A DNA stretch of 49,744 nucleotides. Source: a virus. This document shows, one piece after another, positions 32,491 through 42,433 of this stretch; within the stretch, counting starts at the first letter, position 1, and each line of letters begins with the position of its first letter. The notes beneath the pieces were generated by a model. The model ran no database searches, was not told where the DNA came from, and was given only the letters and a program-made list of their open reading frames with translations. The DNA is taken from the IMG/VR virus record IMGVR_UViG_3300022842_000016, positions 1-49,744 of that record. One strand, given 5' to 3'. The position numbers and the translations under genes were made by a program.

Positions 32491-34047
32491 ATGGCTATTT
32501 CAAATAAGATTTTTGACGCACCTATAGGGAGGATATCTAACCCGTCAGACCAAATAAGAGAAACGATGTCTTCTATTGGTGACGGTGTTGCTAAGATGAT
32601 GACTAATGAGTCTGACAGGCTTAGGCAGGAGCAGACTAATTTCTCTGAGATGTATGCTAACCTTGGAGAAATGGATTCCGAGTTGCAGGAGAATTACGCA
32701 GGAATAATGCAGGAGGCTGTAACTTCTACTAGAGATTGGATTAAGGATCAGTATAAATCAGGGGTTAACTCAAATGATCCTGAATTTGCACAAGGATTAT
32801 CTCAGAGAATTGGTAGAATAAAAGCGGGGATGGGAAATGCCGACATGAGAAGGGAAGAGTTAAAAACAGGAGCCGATTTTATAAAAGACAACCAAAACAT
32901 ACCCGATAAAAACGAAGCGTTAAAATACATGTACGGGATGGCTAATAACCCCGACTTTTTGATCAGTAAAAACTCTACATCATTAATAGACCATGTTGTT
33001 GAGAATTTTGAGAGTCCATTAGCTATAATGCAAAATTATGGCAAGGCAGTACCTAGTGATGGAACGGATAATATTCAATTCACAGGAAAAGATGGGAGCC
33101 TTAAAAATAGGGAGATTGTATATAATAGGTACATACGTAGAGATAATCCCTTATTAGAAGATGGGTCCCCAAATATACAAGTGTCCATGGAAGATGTTAA
33201 AGAGTTAATGTCAGGATCACTCGGACAAGGGCTTCTTAGGTATGTGTCTAAAGTTAAAGAAGAGAGATACCCTAATGACCCTACAGATATAGGATATCAG
33301 AAAGCTATGAAAGACGCTCTAAGGCTCTCTTTCGGAAACAATGTAAAAACATCAACAATCAGATCTGCTTACGACATAAATCAAGATCAAATTAAAAATC
33401 AAGCGGATCAGCAAAGATTAAATATTTCAGCATCAAGAGAGGAGAGATACGCAAATAAAAATAGTGGCGAAACTGAGGAAACAACGGATGACAGGTATTC
33501 GAAATTCAAAAGCGACTATGATAGCGGAAGAGGTGTTATACTGAGTGATTTTGAAACACCAGGAGGAAATCTTAGAAATATTGAATGGGTAAAAAATCCA
33601 GCTATAAAAGACATGTCTAGCCTTGAGAATTGGAAGTCTCTGACTGATGAAAAGAAAAAAGAATACATGGAAGGATTAGAGGTTCCTATTGATAGCGCTC
33701 CAAATAAAGACTGGAAGGGGATTAATCCACTTACCTGGGGAAATCCTTGGAAAAAAGACCTTGAATCCGAAGAGGTATATAATATTGTAAAATCTAAGTT
33801 TGCTGAACAGGAAAATGTGCCTGATATCACAGGTATTAAATACCAAGTGAAAGGAGGAAATGATGATGGGTCGACTATATGGGAAGACGATGGAATGGAC
33901 ATAGATACAAGTGAGAATGATGATGATTTAATTAAAATATATAAGCAATTAGAGAACACTAGAGTATCTGGACAATCCAAAAGTCCAGTTTCACCTGTTA
34001 CAGAACCACTCGAAAAGGCGTCTGATAGAATAAATAAATTACCGTAA
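32491..34047 (+). CDS. Internal virion protein candidate, 518 aa
   Basis: Mostly helical and charged, without membrane segments: DGVAKMMTNESDRLRQEQTN, then FSEMYANLGEMDSELQENYA, AGIMQEAVTSTRDWIKDQY and KDALRLSFGNNVKTSTIR. The C-terminus turns acidic and Gly/Pro-rich. It lies between two probable cargo proteins and is likely packaged and ejected with the DNA, as in T7 gp15/gp16 or crAss-like cargo proteins. The family is not recognised. Confidence 0.6.
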   Translation: MAISNKIFDAPIGRISNPSDQIRETMSSIGDGVAKMMTNESDRLRQEQTNFSEMYANLGEMDSELQENYAGIMQEAVTSTRDWIKDQYKSGVNSNDPEFAQGLSQRIGRIKAGMGNADMRREELKTGADFIKDNQNIPDKNEALKYMYGMANNPDFLISKNSTSLIDHVVENFESPLAIMQNYGKAVPSDGTDNIQFTGKDGSLKNREIVYNRYIRRDNPLLEDGSPNIQVSMEDVKELMSGSLGQGLLRYVSKVKEERYPNDPTDIGYQKAMKDALRLSFGNNVKTSTIRSAYDINQDQIKNQADQQRLNISASREERYANKNSGETEETTDDRYSKFKSDYDSGRGVILSDFETPGGNLRNIEWVKNPAIKDMSSLENWKSLTDEKKKEYMEGLEVPIDSAPNKDWKGINPLTWGNPWKKDLESEEVYNIVKSKFAEQENVPDITGIKYQVKGGNDDGSTIWEDDGMDIDTSENDDDLIKIYKQLENTRVSGQSKSPVSPVTEPLEKASDRINKLP

Positions 34048-34052
34048 ATAAA

Positions 34053-37000
34053 ATGGAAGAACAAGACCAGTTAATAATTGATATGTACAAGAAATATGCT
34101 GACAAAGGTATTTCTCGATCTGATATTTCTACTGTAAAAGAACTTTATGGAGAGGATATTGACGCAATGATTAATGATATACACTTAAAATACAAGGGTA
34201 AACCATTAAATACAGGTGATATTGAAAAAATAAAAGGGTTATATGATTTATCTACGAATAATACTCAATCCCAGTCTAGTATTAAGGAACCTGATATTAT
34301 ATCTCCAGAGCCAACATCCCCAACCGCTCAGACAGTAAATCCTTTTCTTTCAGGAGAAATTGACCAGCAAGCGCAACCAAGAATAGAAGAGCCTCCTACG
34401 TATGGATATCAAGGGGCGCAGATTGATCGTGACAAAGCTATGGATATTGTGTCCAACGCAAGCGAGACGGGGCAAATGGAAGGCCTTAATGTTTCAAACG
34501 ATCCTGAAGTATTAGATGGCATGAAGCGAAAACTTGCTGAATTAAAAGGTGAGACAGAAACGATTGACCCCACAGAAGAAAAGGTAAAAGTAAATCCAGT
34601 AATGTCTTTCCTTAACATCTTCTCAAAAACAATAGCGAATACTCCAGCAGACATATTAGAAGCGTGGGCTATCGCTAGTGCTTTTACAGAGAGACAATTA
34701 GCTAATGTTCCTGTTATTGGAAAACCTGCAAATAAAGAGCTGAAAGCGTCTGATATAGGAACGTTTAAAATAGCGGACGATTGGAGGAAGTTTACAGAAG
34801 AGCTTTACCCTGTAAATGAAGGGGATGAACAGACTTTTGGAGGCGGGGTAGTTGCCGGATTAGGGCAAATAGTACCAATGGTTTTAACCGGAGGGCAATC
34901 GGGCACCGCTCAATTAGTAAAAACAGCTCTAATTAAAGGTACAAAACTAACTCCTTATATAAAAGCAGGAAAAGAAGTATTGAGCAGAGTAGGTTCTAAA
35001 CAGGGGTTGATAGGCGGTTCTCAAATGGCTGCACCAATGTATAAAGAGGCTATTGAATCAGGGGCCACAGAAGACGAGGCTCTTCAATATGCCATAGAAA
35101 ACTTTATCGTAGGATCTGTAATGGAGTCTCTTCCAGTTCAAAGTATGTTCTCTAGGATCAAGAAAATAGAACCCGGGGCCAAAATATTAAGCGTAGTCAA
35201 GGATGGAGCTGTAGGGTTTACGGAGGAAGCGGTTACTGAGATGTGGCAAGCAACCTTTGCTAATATGTCAGCTCAAAGAATTTATGATTTCAACAGGGAA
35301 ATACTTGATGGCGTAGGTGAGGAAGGCGCTATAGGCGGAACGGTAGGCTTCTTGATGAATACCGCTATGAGCGCACTAACAAAAAGAAGAGGGAATTTCT
35401 CTGGCGCCAATAAGGATATTATAGACAAGTCTATAAAAGAGCTCGAGTCAAAAATAAAATCCATTGATCAGAATAATGAATCATTAAAAGAGAGCGTAGA
35501 AAACTTAGAGAATACCAGTGTTATAACACTACAAGTAAATGAGTCCGAAATGGACTTTATAGAAATGCCTGATGGGACTATTGAGGCAGTAGAGGAAGGG
35601 ATGAGTGAAGCAGAAGCTAACTCTAAGGTGGATGCATTGTCTGAAAAATACCCTAACATGGAGTTTTCGATAGTTGACAACACAAACAAATCTGACCCAT
35701 ACGCTGAGACTGGCTACTTTGTTGTCGCAAAGAAAAAAGAAGCTAAAAAAGAGAGCGTAGAAAACTTAGAGAATACCAGTGTTAAAAAACTACAAGTAAA
35801 TGAGTCTGAAATGGACTTTATTGAAAACCCTGACGGGACTATTGAGGCAGTAGAGGAAGGGATGAGTGAAGCAGAAGCTAACTCTAAGGTGGATGCATTG
35901 TCTGAGAAATACCCTAACATGGAGTTTTCGATAGTTGACAACACAAACAAATCTGACCCATACGCTGAAACTGACTACTCGGTTGTCGCAAAGAAAAAAG
36001 AAATCACTAAAGAAGATGAACCAATCATTGAACCCGAGAATGAAGCAAAACCAGCAGATAGCCAAGACGGTGAAGGAAAGGAACTTCCTGTTAATGAAAA
36101 TGGTGGAGAAAAATCCGATGTTGAAGGAGTTAGTGAACAAGTTCAGGTAGACAAACCATCAGATGAACAGCAGTATGAGGAAGCTATAAATGGAGATCTT
36201 GTAACATTCACCTATAATAAAGAGGATGAAATCCCTGATGTTTTCAAAGATAGGGTATCATCAAGGGGGACAAATGATAAGGGAGAAGAAATAATAAGGG
36301 TGACTGTGCCGAAATCATTAGCTGATTACGAATTAAAGAACCAAGAGAAGCAAGAAGTTAAACAGTCGAAACAGTCTAAAGATGAGCAAATACCAGAGCC
36401 AGAAGTTCCTCAAAAAGAACCCAAGGAAAAGGTTAAAATAGAGATTATTCCTGAAAAAACAGAGGAAGTAATCCCCGAAGAAACTAAAATTGAAAAGGAA
36501 GACGCCAGGCCAAAAATAGGATTTACTTTATTCGGGGAATTCATAGAAGGTAGGCTTAATGAAGATGGGTCTGTAGAATCACCAGACAGAGGAAGATATC
36601 CTGCTGCAATGGTTGATAATATTGTAGAGTTGACTGACAGTAAAAACACTAAAACAGAAAAAACACAGCCAAAAAAGAAAGATCTATCAAAAAAATCAAA
36701 AGAAATTAAAGAAGAAATAACTAATCTATTTAGTGATTTTTTTGATGCTGGAAAAAATAATCTTACGTCTGGTGGCGTTTCTCCTGATCAATTAGCTATA
36801 GCTGGTAAAATAATAGTTAAAGCAGGTAAACTTGGAATTAATACATTTGAGCAATTAGTAGAATGGATAAGAGATAACATAGGGTCAGAGAAACTTATAG
36901 AAAACTTTGATGCTATAAAGTCATCTTACATATATAACTTGTCAAAAAGCAATCCAAATAATGAATCTATAGAAGGTATTAGCAAATTTAGATTGTCAGA

Positions 37001-40000
37001 AACTAAAAAGGATACCAAAGGAATACCCCTTAAATCCAGAAAAAAAGAAGCAAAGCCGTTATCTATCAAGCAGCAGATAAAGGAATCCACTGAGGGAAAG
37101 CCATCAAAAGAAAAAGACACATCTGTAAATGAGTATAACGAGATGAAAAAAGATCTCAGGAGCAGGGTTAAAGCAGCAAAAGAAGGTTTTAAAGAGGGAG
37201 TAAAAGTTGCTAGTAAAAAAGCCAAGGACAAATCAGATAAGGTTCAGGCAATGAAAAATATTGTAACCAAATTTGTGAAAGATGATATAAAAGACACTCC
37301 TCTTGATGATTTTACTAAGTCCGAAATAAACAAAATAGTTACTGAATTAAACAAAGCCAAAACAGAAAGATCAGTCAATAAGGCTATTGATGCTATTTTT
37401 GACGTAATAGCTAAGTCTGGAACAAGAAAGAGGTTAAAAGGAGCTAGATCTAAGATTGCTACAGCTAAAAATAATGTTAAAAAAGGTAGAATTGGAACAT
37501 TATCTCCAAATAGCCCACTGGACAGAATGCTTAAATTAAACCCAAAAATAGTGCCTAATGAGGTGTTTAATGAGTATGAATCAATCTTAAATGAAATAGG
37601 AGAAAGAAAGTCCAATTTAAATTTGTCTGAAAAAGCCTTATTGAACACAAGAGTCAATAAAGTCATGGATGCTATTTCTGACCAAAACTCAAGAGTATCA
37701 GACTTAGCTCTTACTTATGAAGGGTTCGACAACAAGCAATACACTAAATCCGGTAAGGAATCATTTGAAAAAACAGTAGACCAAATGGTTAAGGATGGGG
37801 AAATAGACCAAGAGGATGCTGATTTCATGAAGCTGATGAAGGACGATATATTCTCACCGGAAGTAAGTAGTACTCCCGATCAAGATATTGCAGAAGCGAG
37901 AAGAGAAACTTTGAGCAAGAAAAATGCCTTAGATGTAAAGGGCTCTAATCAATACGAATATTCTATTATAAAATTCTTGAAATCAATAACACCGAGCGAT
38001 TTAGACTCTCTTTCTTACAGGGAGATTCAGCACTTAGGGCAGATAATCGACAATGTTTCCAACGGTTTCTATACTCATTCGGCTGAGAATATGAGGCAAA
38101 AAGTCGAAGGTGTCAGGTCTGGTAAAAAAATAAAAGACGTTATTTTTGATGCTAAAAGTAGGTGGATGGATTTTATATCGGCTACAAAGGCGGGTATAAA
38201 AAATGCAATATCCCCTGGGTCTACTAGCACGATAAAGGAGAAGGTGAAAAGGAATCCCACCCCATACATTGATCAGACTATAGGCAACTTCAAAAACACC
38301 TCTGTTTACAGGAGCACTTTCAGAAAAATAGGTAGGGCGTTTAGCTCATTTGAGCAGGAGGTTAATACCATTACTGAGAGGTTGATAAAAGCAGAATCAT
38401 TAATCCCTGAGTCAAAACAATTTGAAGTAAGGGCTAAATTAATGATGATTGCCGTTCAAAGGGAGTTCATGTCAACCCCTGATGGTAAAACTCACTCCGC
38501 AAAAGAATGGATGGATGCCACAGTAGAAGATAAAGATTCCATATACACAAAGGAATCGAAAGATAAGATAGAGAGTATTTTTAATGAAAGCGCAACCGAA
38601 GGGGAGTTTGACCTAAAAAAGGCTATAGCCAGCCTAAGTCAGGACGAAAAAAAGGTACTGAAAATCTTAGAGGGTGTTAATAATGGATTAAAGCCAAAAG
38701 CAGACCATACCGCTACTATCATAAGAGGTAATAGAGTTCCTATATACGAGAACTATATCCACGTACCGTTAGCGGTAAAAGGAGGATTAAGAGAAGGTCC
38801 AGATATAAAGGAATTAAACAGAACAGGGGTCAGGGTTTCCACTAAAGGCGGAAGCTTAATTGAAAGATCGGGGAAGGCTCACGCTATATCTTTTGATATC
38901 TTTGATAATGTAATATCCGGGGCAAGAAAGACACTGTTAGATTACCATATGACTCCCGCTGACAGAGAAGTCAAAAAAACTATGTCTTACCTAAAAAAAG
39001 AAGCGTCAACAGAATCAGAGATTGACAACGTAGCGTCTATCAACGGGGTTTATAATGAGGTAATGGAGAGTGTTTTTGCGGATATACTAGGTAACAAGCA
39101 TTTGTTGGATCAGATATCTGAAGAAGCTATAAGGAAGGGGTATCAATCAATGCTCGGAGGATTAGGTAGATCTGCGTCTGAAATGACCTCTAACGCAGTG
39201 TTTGCTATGATATATAAGGGCGACGAAACAATGAGGGGTATAGAAATGGCGGGAGAGATGAGCTTGTCCGACATGTCTAAGGCTGCCACAAATCTAGGCA
39301 CCACTCAGTCTACTAGATTATTTGATTATACGGGGATGAGTGGTAAGCATATTGACTTCTCTGGATCATCTATGAAAGAAATCAATAAAGTCACATCATA
39401 CAATGAGACCATTAAAGAGCTTTTATCTAAGTTAAAAAACGACCCAACGTACAAGCTATCTGATAATATAGGTCCCATACTTCAGAAAAAGGCGGGGCAG
39501 GCTTTTAAAGGGGTGAAAGACAACGCAGTCTATAAAACGGTTGACAATATACAGTCCTTTCTTTTATCTAAGCCAGACCAACTGATTGCTAGACCTATGT
39601 GGTTTGGGTCTTTTTCTACAGAATTTGAGAAGATAACAGGAAAAAAGCCAGACATGGATAAGATAGCAAATAATGATCTGGATTATATGAATGATAATTC
39701 AGATGCGTTAAACGAATCTGTAGCCGTAGCGGATGATGTTATGATTGAGGCTGTGGCCTCTTCCAATCCATTCGACGGAATACCTAGGAATCATATCGGG
39801 AGGTCAAAGAATTGGATAACCCCTTTTTATAAAGCGTTTAATGGATTTATGACTAAATTCCCTACTTATGAATATAATTCAGCTCTAAGAGCCACTTACA
39901 GCTTAGTGGATAACGGTATGCTATCAAAACCTGACGCTATAAAACTGTTGGCAGCGTTAAGCGCTAGGCTTGTAACTTACTCAGTAATGACAGGAACGCT

Positions 40001-40604
40001 TCTTAATTTTGCATACAGAGGAATAGTCTCCGTTCTAGGGTATGAGATGGAAGACGAAGAAGAGCAGAGCTTGGCTTCCAAAGAGTACTGGACTAAACAA
40101 GCGTTAACTATTGTGGCTATGCTATCTGTAAATAGGAATTTAGGTAATTTCTCAAAAGTCCCTATAAATTACGCAGTTGAGAAGCTGAATAAGAAATATG
40201 GAGAGGGAATTACATATGAAGGTGATTACGATGGGTTCGGTGATAATATAGTTTATCCTCTGATTCCAATAGAGCAAACATCAAGCAAATCAGTGTTCCA
40301 AGCATCTTTAGAAAATGCATCTGGGCCATTATCCCCGTTAGTAAAGACAGTGGCACGGGCGGGAACGGCTATAAAAAGAGCTACTGATGAAAAATCGAAA
40401 GAGACTACCAGAGAGAAGTATAGAAACGAATTATTGCATAGAACCCCATTGGAAGTATTTGGAAACATGGGCTACATCCCGTTCTATAAAGATATCAGAG
40501 CAATTCAGCTTAAAATAATGTACGAAACAATGGAAAAGGCTGACAAAGTATCAAAAGACGCATATACTCCATCAATTAACATTGGAACCAAGAAAAAAGA
40601 ATGA
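34053..40604 (+). CDS. Giant ejected virion protein (polyvalent-type), 2183 aa
   Basis: By far the largest gene. It starts with two short helical repeats (MYKKYADKGISRSDISTVKE, then LKYKGKPLNTGDIEKIKGLY), has hydrophobic or amphipathic segments near residues 205-420 (AGLGQIVPMVLTGGQSGTAQ), a disordered acidic and Lys-rich middle (about 470-1000) with an 87-aa tandem duplication, and a helical C-terminal half with VNNGLKPKADHTATIIRG and a hydrophobic part near residue 1970. Large proteins like this are packaged and injected in T7-like and crAss-like phages. No polymerase or protease motif is visible to me, so the enzyme content is unknown. Confidence 0.7.
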   Translation: MEEQDQLIIDMYKKYADKGISRSDISTVKELYGEDIDAMINDIHLKYKGKPLNTGDIEKIKGLYDLSTNNTQSQSSIKEPDIISPEPTSPTAQTVNPFLSGEIDQQAQPRIEEPPTYGYQGAQIDRDKAMDIVSNASETGQMEGLNVSNDPEVLDGMKRKLAELKGETETIDPTEEKVKVNPVMSFLNIFSKTIANTPADILEAWAIASAFTERQLANVPVIGKPANKELKASDIGTFKIADDWRKFTEELYPVNEGDEQTFGGGVVAGLGQIVPMVLTGGQSGTAQLVKTALIKGTKLTPYIKAGKEVLSRVGSKQGLIGGSQMAAPMYKEAIESGATEDEALQYAIENFIVGSVMESLPVQSMFSRIKKIEPGAKILSVVKDGAVGFTEEAVTEMWQATFANMSAQRIYDFNREILDGVGEEGAIGGTVGFLMNTAMSALTKRRGNFSGANKDIIDKSIKELESKIKSIDQNNESLKESVENLENTSVITLQVNESEMDFIEMPDGTIEAVEEGMSEAEANSKVDALSEKYPNMEFSIVDNTNKSDPYAETGYFVVAKKKEAKKESVENLENTSVKKLQVNESEMDFIENPDGTIEAVEEGMSEAEANSKVDALSEKYPNMEFSIVDNTNKSDPYAETDYSVVAKKKEITKEDEPIIEPENEAKPADSQDGEGKELPVNENGGEKSDVEGVSEQVQVDKPSDEQQYEEAINGDLVTFTYNKEDEIPDVFKDRVSSRGTNDKGEEIIRVTVPKSLADYELKNQEKQEVKQSKQSKDEQIPEPEVPQKEPKEKVKIEIIPEKTEEVIPEETKIEKEDARPKIGFTLFGEFIEGRLNEDGSVESPDRGRYPAAMVDNIVELTDSKNTKTEKTQPKKKDLSKKSKEIKEEITNLFSDFFDAGKNNLTSGGVSPDQLAIAGKIIVKAGKLGINTFEQLVEWIRDNIGSEKLIENFDAIKSSYIYNLSKSNPNNESIEGISKFRLSETKKDTKGIPLKSRKKEAKPLSIKQQIKESTEGKPSKEKDTSVNEYNEMKKDLRSRVKAAKEGFKEGVKVASKKAKDKSDKVQAMKNIVTKFVKDDIKDTPLDDFTKSEINKIVTELNKAKTERSVNKAIDAIFDVIAKSGTRKRLKGARSKIATAKNNVKKGRIGTLSPNSPLDRMLKLNPKIVPNEVFNEYESILNEIGERKSNLNLSEKALLNTRVNKVMDAISDQNSRVSDLALTYEGFDNKQYTKSGKESFEKTVDQMVKDGEIDQEDADFMKLMKDDIFSPEVSSTPDQDIAEARRETLSKKNALDVKGSNQYEYSIIKFLKSITPSDLDSLSYREIQHLGQIIDNVSNGFYTHSAENMRQKVEGVRSGKKIKDVIFDAKSRWMDFISATKAGIKNAISPGSTSTIKEKVKRNPTPYIDQTIGNFKNTSVYRSTFRKIGRAFSSFEQEVNTITERLIKAESLIPESKQFEVRAKLMMIAVQREFMSTPDGKTHSAKEWMDATVEDKDSIYTKESKDKIESIFNESATEGEFDLKKAIASLSQDEKKVLKILEGVNNGLKPKADHTATIIRGNRVPIYENYIHVPLAVKGGLREGPDIKELNRTGVRVSTKGGSLIERSGKAHAISFDIFDNVISGARKTLLDYHMTPADREVKKTMSYLKKEASTESEIDNVASINGVYNEVMESVFADILGNKHLLDQISEEAIRKGYQSMLGGLGRSASEMTSNAVFAMIYKGDETMRGIEMAGEMSLSDMSKAATNLGTTQSTRLFDYTGMSGKHIDFSGSSMKEINKVTSYNETIKELLSKLKNDPTYKLSDNIGPILQKKAGQAFKGVKDNAVYKTVDNIQSFLLSKPDQLIARPMWFGSFSTEFEKITGKKPDMDKIANNDLDYMNDNSDALNESVAVADDVMIEAVASSNPFDGIPRNHIGRSKNWITPFYKAFNGFMTKFPTYEYNSALRATYSLVDNGMLSKPDAIKLLAALSARLVTYSVMTGTLLNFAYRGIVSVLGYEMEDEEEQSLASKEYWTKQALTIVAMLSVNRNLGNFSKVPINYAVEKLNKKYGEGITYEGDYDGFGDNIVYPLIPIEQTSSKSVFQASLENASGPLSPLVKTVARAGTAIKRATDEKSKETTREKYRNELLHRTPLEVFGNMGYIPFYKDIRAIQLKIMYETMEKADKVSKDAYTPSINIGTKKKE
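35490..36005 (+). repeat. Tandem 261-bp duplication in the giant gene
   Basis: The sequence GAGAGCGTAGAAAACTTAG begins at 35490 and again at 35751, so the period is 261 bp (87 codons). The two units differ at few positions over about 255 bp and encode segments such as SEAEANSKVDALSEKYPNME. The frame is kept. The close identity points to a recent duplication in a disordered part of the protein. Confidence 0.9.
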
Positions 40605-41008
40605 GAAATATAACACACATAGTAATCCACTGCACCGGAGCAAGGCAAGATCAATCTGTAGACTCCATTCTTAGATACTGGAAAGAAATTAAAAAATGGA
40701 AACAGGTCGGGTATCACAGGTTAATAGAATCAAGCGGTAAAATTAATAAATTGGCAGATTTTGAACAGGTAACAAATGGGGTTGGGGGACATAATTCTAA
40801 TTCAATCCATATTTGCTACATTGGAGGCGAATTTTCTGACGATAGAACGCCTGAACAAAAAGCAGCAATACTTACATGTATAAAAGAGGCTGTAGAGTGG
40901 ATTGAGAATCCAAAGGATGTAATAATACAAGGGCATCGTGATTTCCCTGGAGTTGCAAAATCATGCCCTCAATTTGATTGTTCTGAATATTCATGGATAA
41001 CCGCATAA
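40601..41008 (+). CDS. Endolysin: N-acetylmuramoyl-L-alanine amidase (T7 lysozyme type), 135 aa
   Basis: This Amidase_2 enzyme cleaves the bond between muramic acid and L-alanine in peptidoglycan. The zinc ligands and catalytic residues of T7 lysozyme can be matched: H10 (HIVIHCTG), Y38 (VGYH), H112 (GHRDFPG), K120 and C122 (AKSCPQFD). The substrate loop NSNSIHICYIGG is also present. At 135 aa it is a minimal single-domain enzyme, close to T7 gp3.5 (151 aa), without a signal peptide, so it needs a holin. It overlaps the giant gene by 4 nt. Confidence 0.9.
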   Translation: MRNITHIVIHCTGARQDQSVDSILRYWKEIKKWKQVGYHRLIESSGKINKLADFEQVTNGVGGHNSNSIHICYIGGEFSDDRTPEQKAAILTCIKEAVEWIENPKDVIIQGHRDFPGVAKSCPQFDCSEYSWITA

Positions 41009-41571
41009 TTTTTGGAGTAATAGGAGTGGCTATAGGAATGTTTCTAATGAAATTCTTCTTCTGGCCAGAAGTGACCGTTATAGAAAATGAGACTATAGTC
41101 ATTGATTCTACCTACGTAGAGTACAAGGAAAAGTACGATTCTATTTCCTTGGAAAGGATAAGCTTGTCAGATTCTATAGAATTTTACAAAGATCTGTACG
41201 ATATTCCGGCAAATGTAATATTAGTTCATGATACTGTATCCCAAAACAAACCATTCGAGGCACCTTTGAAGCGTTTCTCAGGGTCGCAACCGTTCTTATA
41301 TGGTAACACTACCTACGACGCTATAGTAGCAGGAGAGATGCTGAATATATCCATTGAGAATGATTTTAAAATACCTCACATAACAAATACAATCACAAAG
41401 GAGACTACAAAAATAATCCACCCAAAAGGATTGTATTTGGGTGGATCTGTTTCGGATAAAATATACTTCTCAGTAGGAGCCACATACCTTGATAATAATT
41501 GGATGTTTGGGTATGACTACAGCGTGACAATGAAATCACATTCGATAGGAATTAAGAGAAAGGTTTTTTAA
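40993..41571 (+). CDS. Membrane-anchored protein next to the endolysin, spanin-like, 192 aa
   Basis: One N-terminal transmembrane helix (RIIFGVIGVAIGMFLMKFFF, residues 4-23) is followed by a periplasmic charged helical part (VIDSTYVEYKEKYDSISLER...) and a beta-rich C-terminus (GLYLGGSVSDKIYFSVGATY, then GYDYSVTMKSHSIGIKRK). Proteins with this layout follow the endolysin in Bacteroidota phages and may span the periplasm during outer-membrane disruption. The spanin role is inferred from place and topology. It overlaps the endolysin by 16 nt. Confidence 0.55.
   Translation: MDNRIIFGVIGVAIGMFLMKFFFWPEVTVIENETIVIDSTYVEYKEKYDSISLERISLSDSIEFYKDLYDIPANVILVHDTVSQNKPFEAPLKRFSGSQPFLYGNTTYDAIVAGEMLNISIENDFKIPHITNTITKETTKIIHPKGLYLGGSVSDKIYFSVGATYLDNNWMFGYDYSVTMKSHSIGIKRKVF
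41416..41446 (+). repeat. Perfect 11-bp inverted repeat inside the spanin-like gene
   Basis: ATCCACCCAAA (41416-41426) and TTTGGGTGGAT (41436-41446) form an 11-bp stem with a 9-nt loop, about 125 bases before the end of the late arm. No T-run follows, so it is not a typical intrinsic terminator, but it could slow transcription or protect the mRNA end where the two arms collide. Confidence 0.5.
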
Positions 41572-42059
41572 AAAGGGTTTTTAAAGCTGATCACGGTTTT
41601 TCCATTAAGGAGGGAGATGTCTATTCCGTCATTATTTATGTGGTATTCCTGATTGATTCTATTTAGTATCTTTTCAAGAAGGTGTCTAGGTGAGGGTTTT
41701 GATTTAAGATGGTGAGGGTGATCTTCGAGTATTACCATTTCCCCTTTAAACATCATATCAATGGTATTGTTTACGCATCTAGTAGTATTTCCATCCCGCC
41801 TCCTAGTGGTAATAGCGTGCTCTATCCCGTACATGCAGCTTTTAGGTTCTTTGCTATGGCTTAAATCTACGTCTCTAATATACTTAATTTCTACACCCGT
41901 AAACGAAATATTTTTGAACCCATTAGCGTCTTTATGGGGAGGACGATGAAACACCTCTGAAATTTCACTATCGATAGCTTTATACACATCGTCAGGACAG
42001 ACAATAATTAAATTAGACCCAGGTTCAATTCCTTTGCATATTTTTTTTAACGTCTCCAT
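41568..42059 (-). CDS. Hypothetical protein, 163 aa
   Basis: Last gene of the leftward arm, overlapping the last late gene tail to tail by 4 bp. It has an alpha/beta look (GSNLIIVCPDDVYKAIDSEI, then VEIKYIRDVDLS), a basic middle (AITTRRRDGNTTRCVNNTID), a His-rich segment (EDHPHHLKSKPSPRHLLEKI) and a beta end (ISLLNGKTVISFKNPF). The EDHPHHLKSKPSPRH segment could bind metal. No family is named. Confidence 0.6.
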   Translation of the reverse strand: METLKKICKGIEPGSNLIIVCPDDVYKAIDSEISEVFHRPPHKDANGFKNISFTGVEIKYIRDVDLSHSKEPKSCMYGIEHAITTRRRDGNTTRCVNNTIDMMFKGEMVILEDHPHHLKSKPSPRHLLEKILNRINQEYHINNDGIDISLLNGKTVISFKNPF

Positions 42060-42073
42060 AATTACTCTTTTAG

Positions 42074-42433
42074 TTAAGCCTTCCTCTTTCTTAATGTCAC
42101 TACGTAATTGAAGAATGATCCTCTTGGTTTTAATTTGGTTCTTATCGTCCAGTTTTTTATTTTCAAAACATAGCCAAATAGGGCAATGTACAGGTTTTCT
42201 ATGTTATACCGGATCATTAGTCTACCAAGTCTATAAGTAGTCGTAGGCACTGCTTTTGGGCCAGTAATTCGGATGTAGCCAATCCACATCTTTTTATACT
42301 CATTTACTTCTTCCATCCCATTAGGAAACCCTATAGAATCAAGCCTTTTCTGAATTCTTCCCTTTTTTAAAAGTGACTTTTTACATACCTTTTTAGCCCT
42401 GGTGTTTATCGATCTTCTCTGTTTCCTGTTCAT
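42074..42433 (-). CDS. Basic hypothetical protein, 119 aa
   Basis: A highly basic protein starting MNRKQRRSINTRAKKVCKKS, with a second cluster at the end (TLRKRKA). The middle is mixed (GFPNGMEEVNEYKKMWIGYI, then YRLGRLMIRYNIENLYIALF). The NRKQRR start recalls other small phage proteins of unknown role, and the charge suggests nucleic-acid binding. It overlaps the 215-aa gene by 4 nt. Confidence 0.6.
   Translation of the reverse strand: MNRKQRRSINTRAKKVCKKSLLKKGRIQKRLDSIGFPNGMEEVNEYKKMWIGYIRITGPKAVPTTTYRLGRLMIRYNIENLYIALFGYVLKIKNWTIRTKLKPRGSFFNYVVTLRKRKA

Noticed and set aside
33516-34064. 182-aa leftward ORF inside the late region
   Set aside because: Antisense to an internal virion protein gene, Ser/Phe-rich, without start context.
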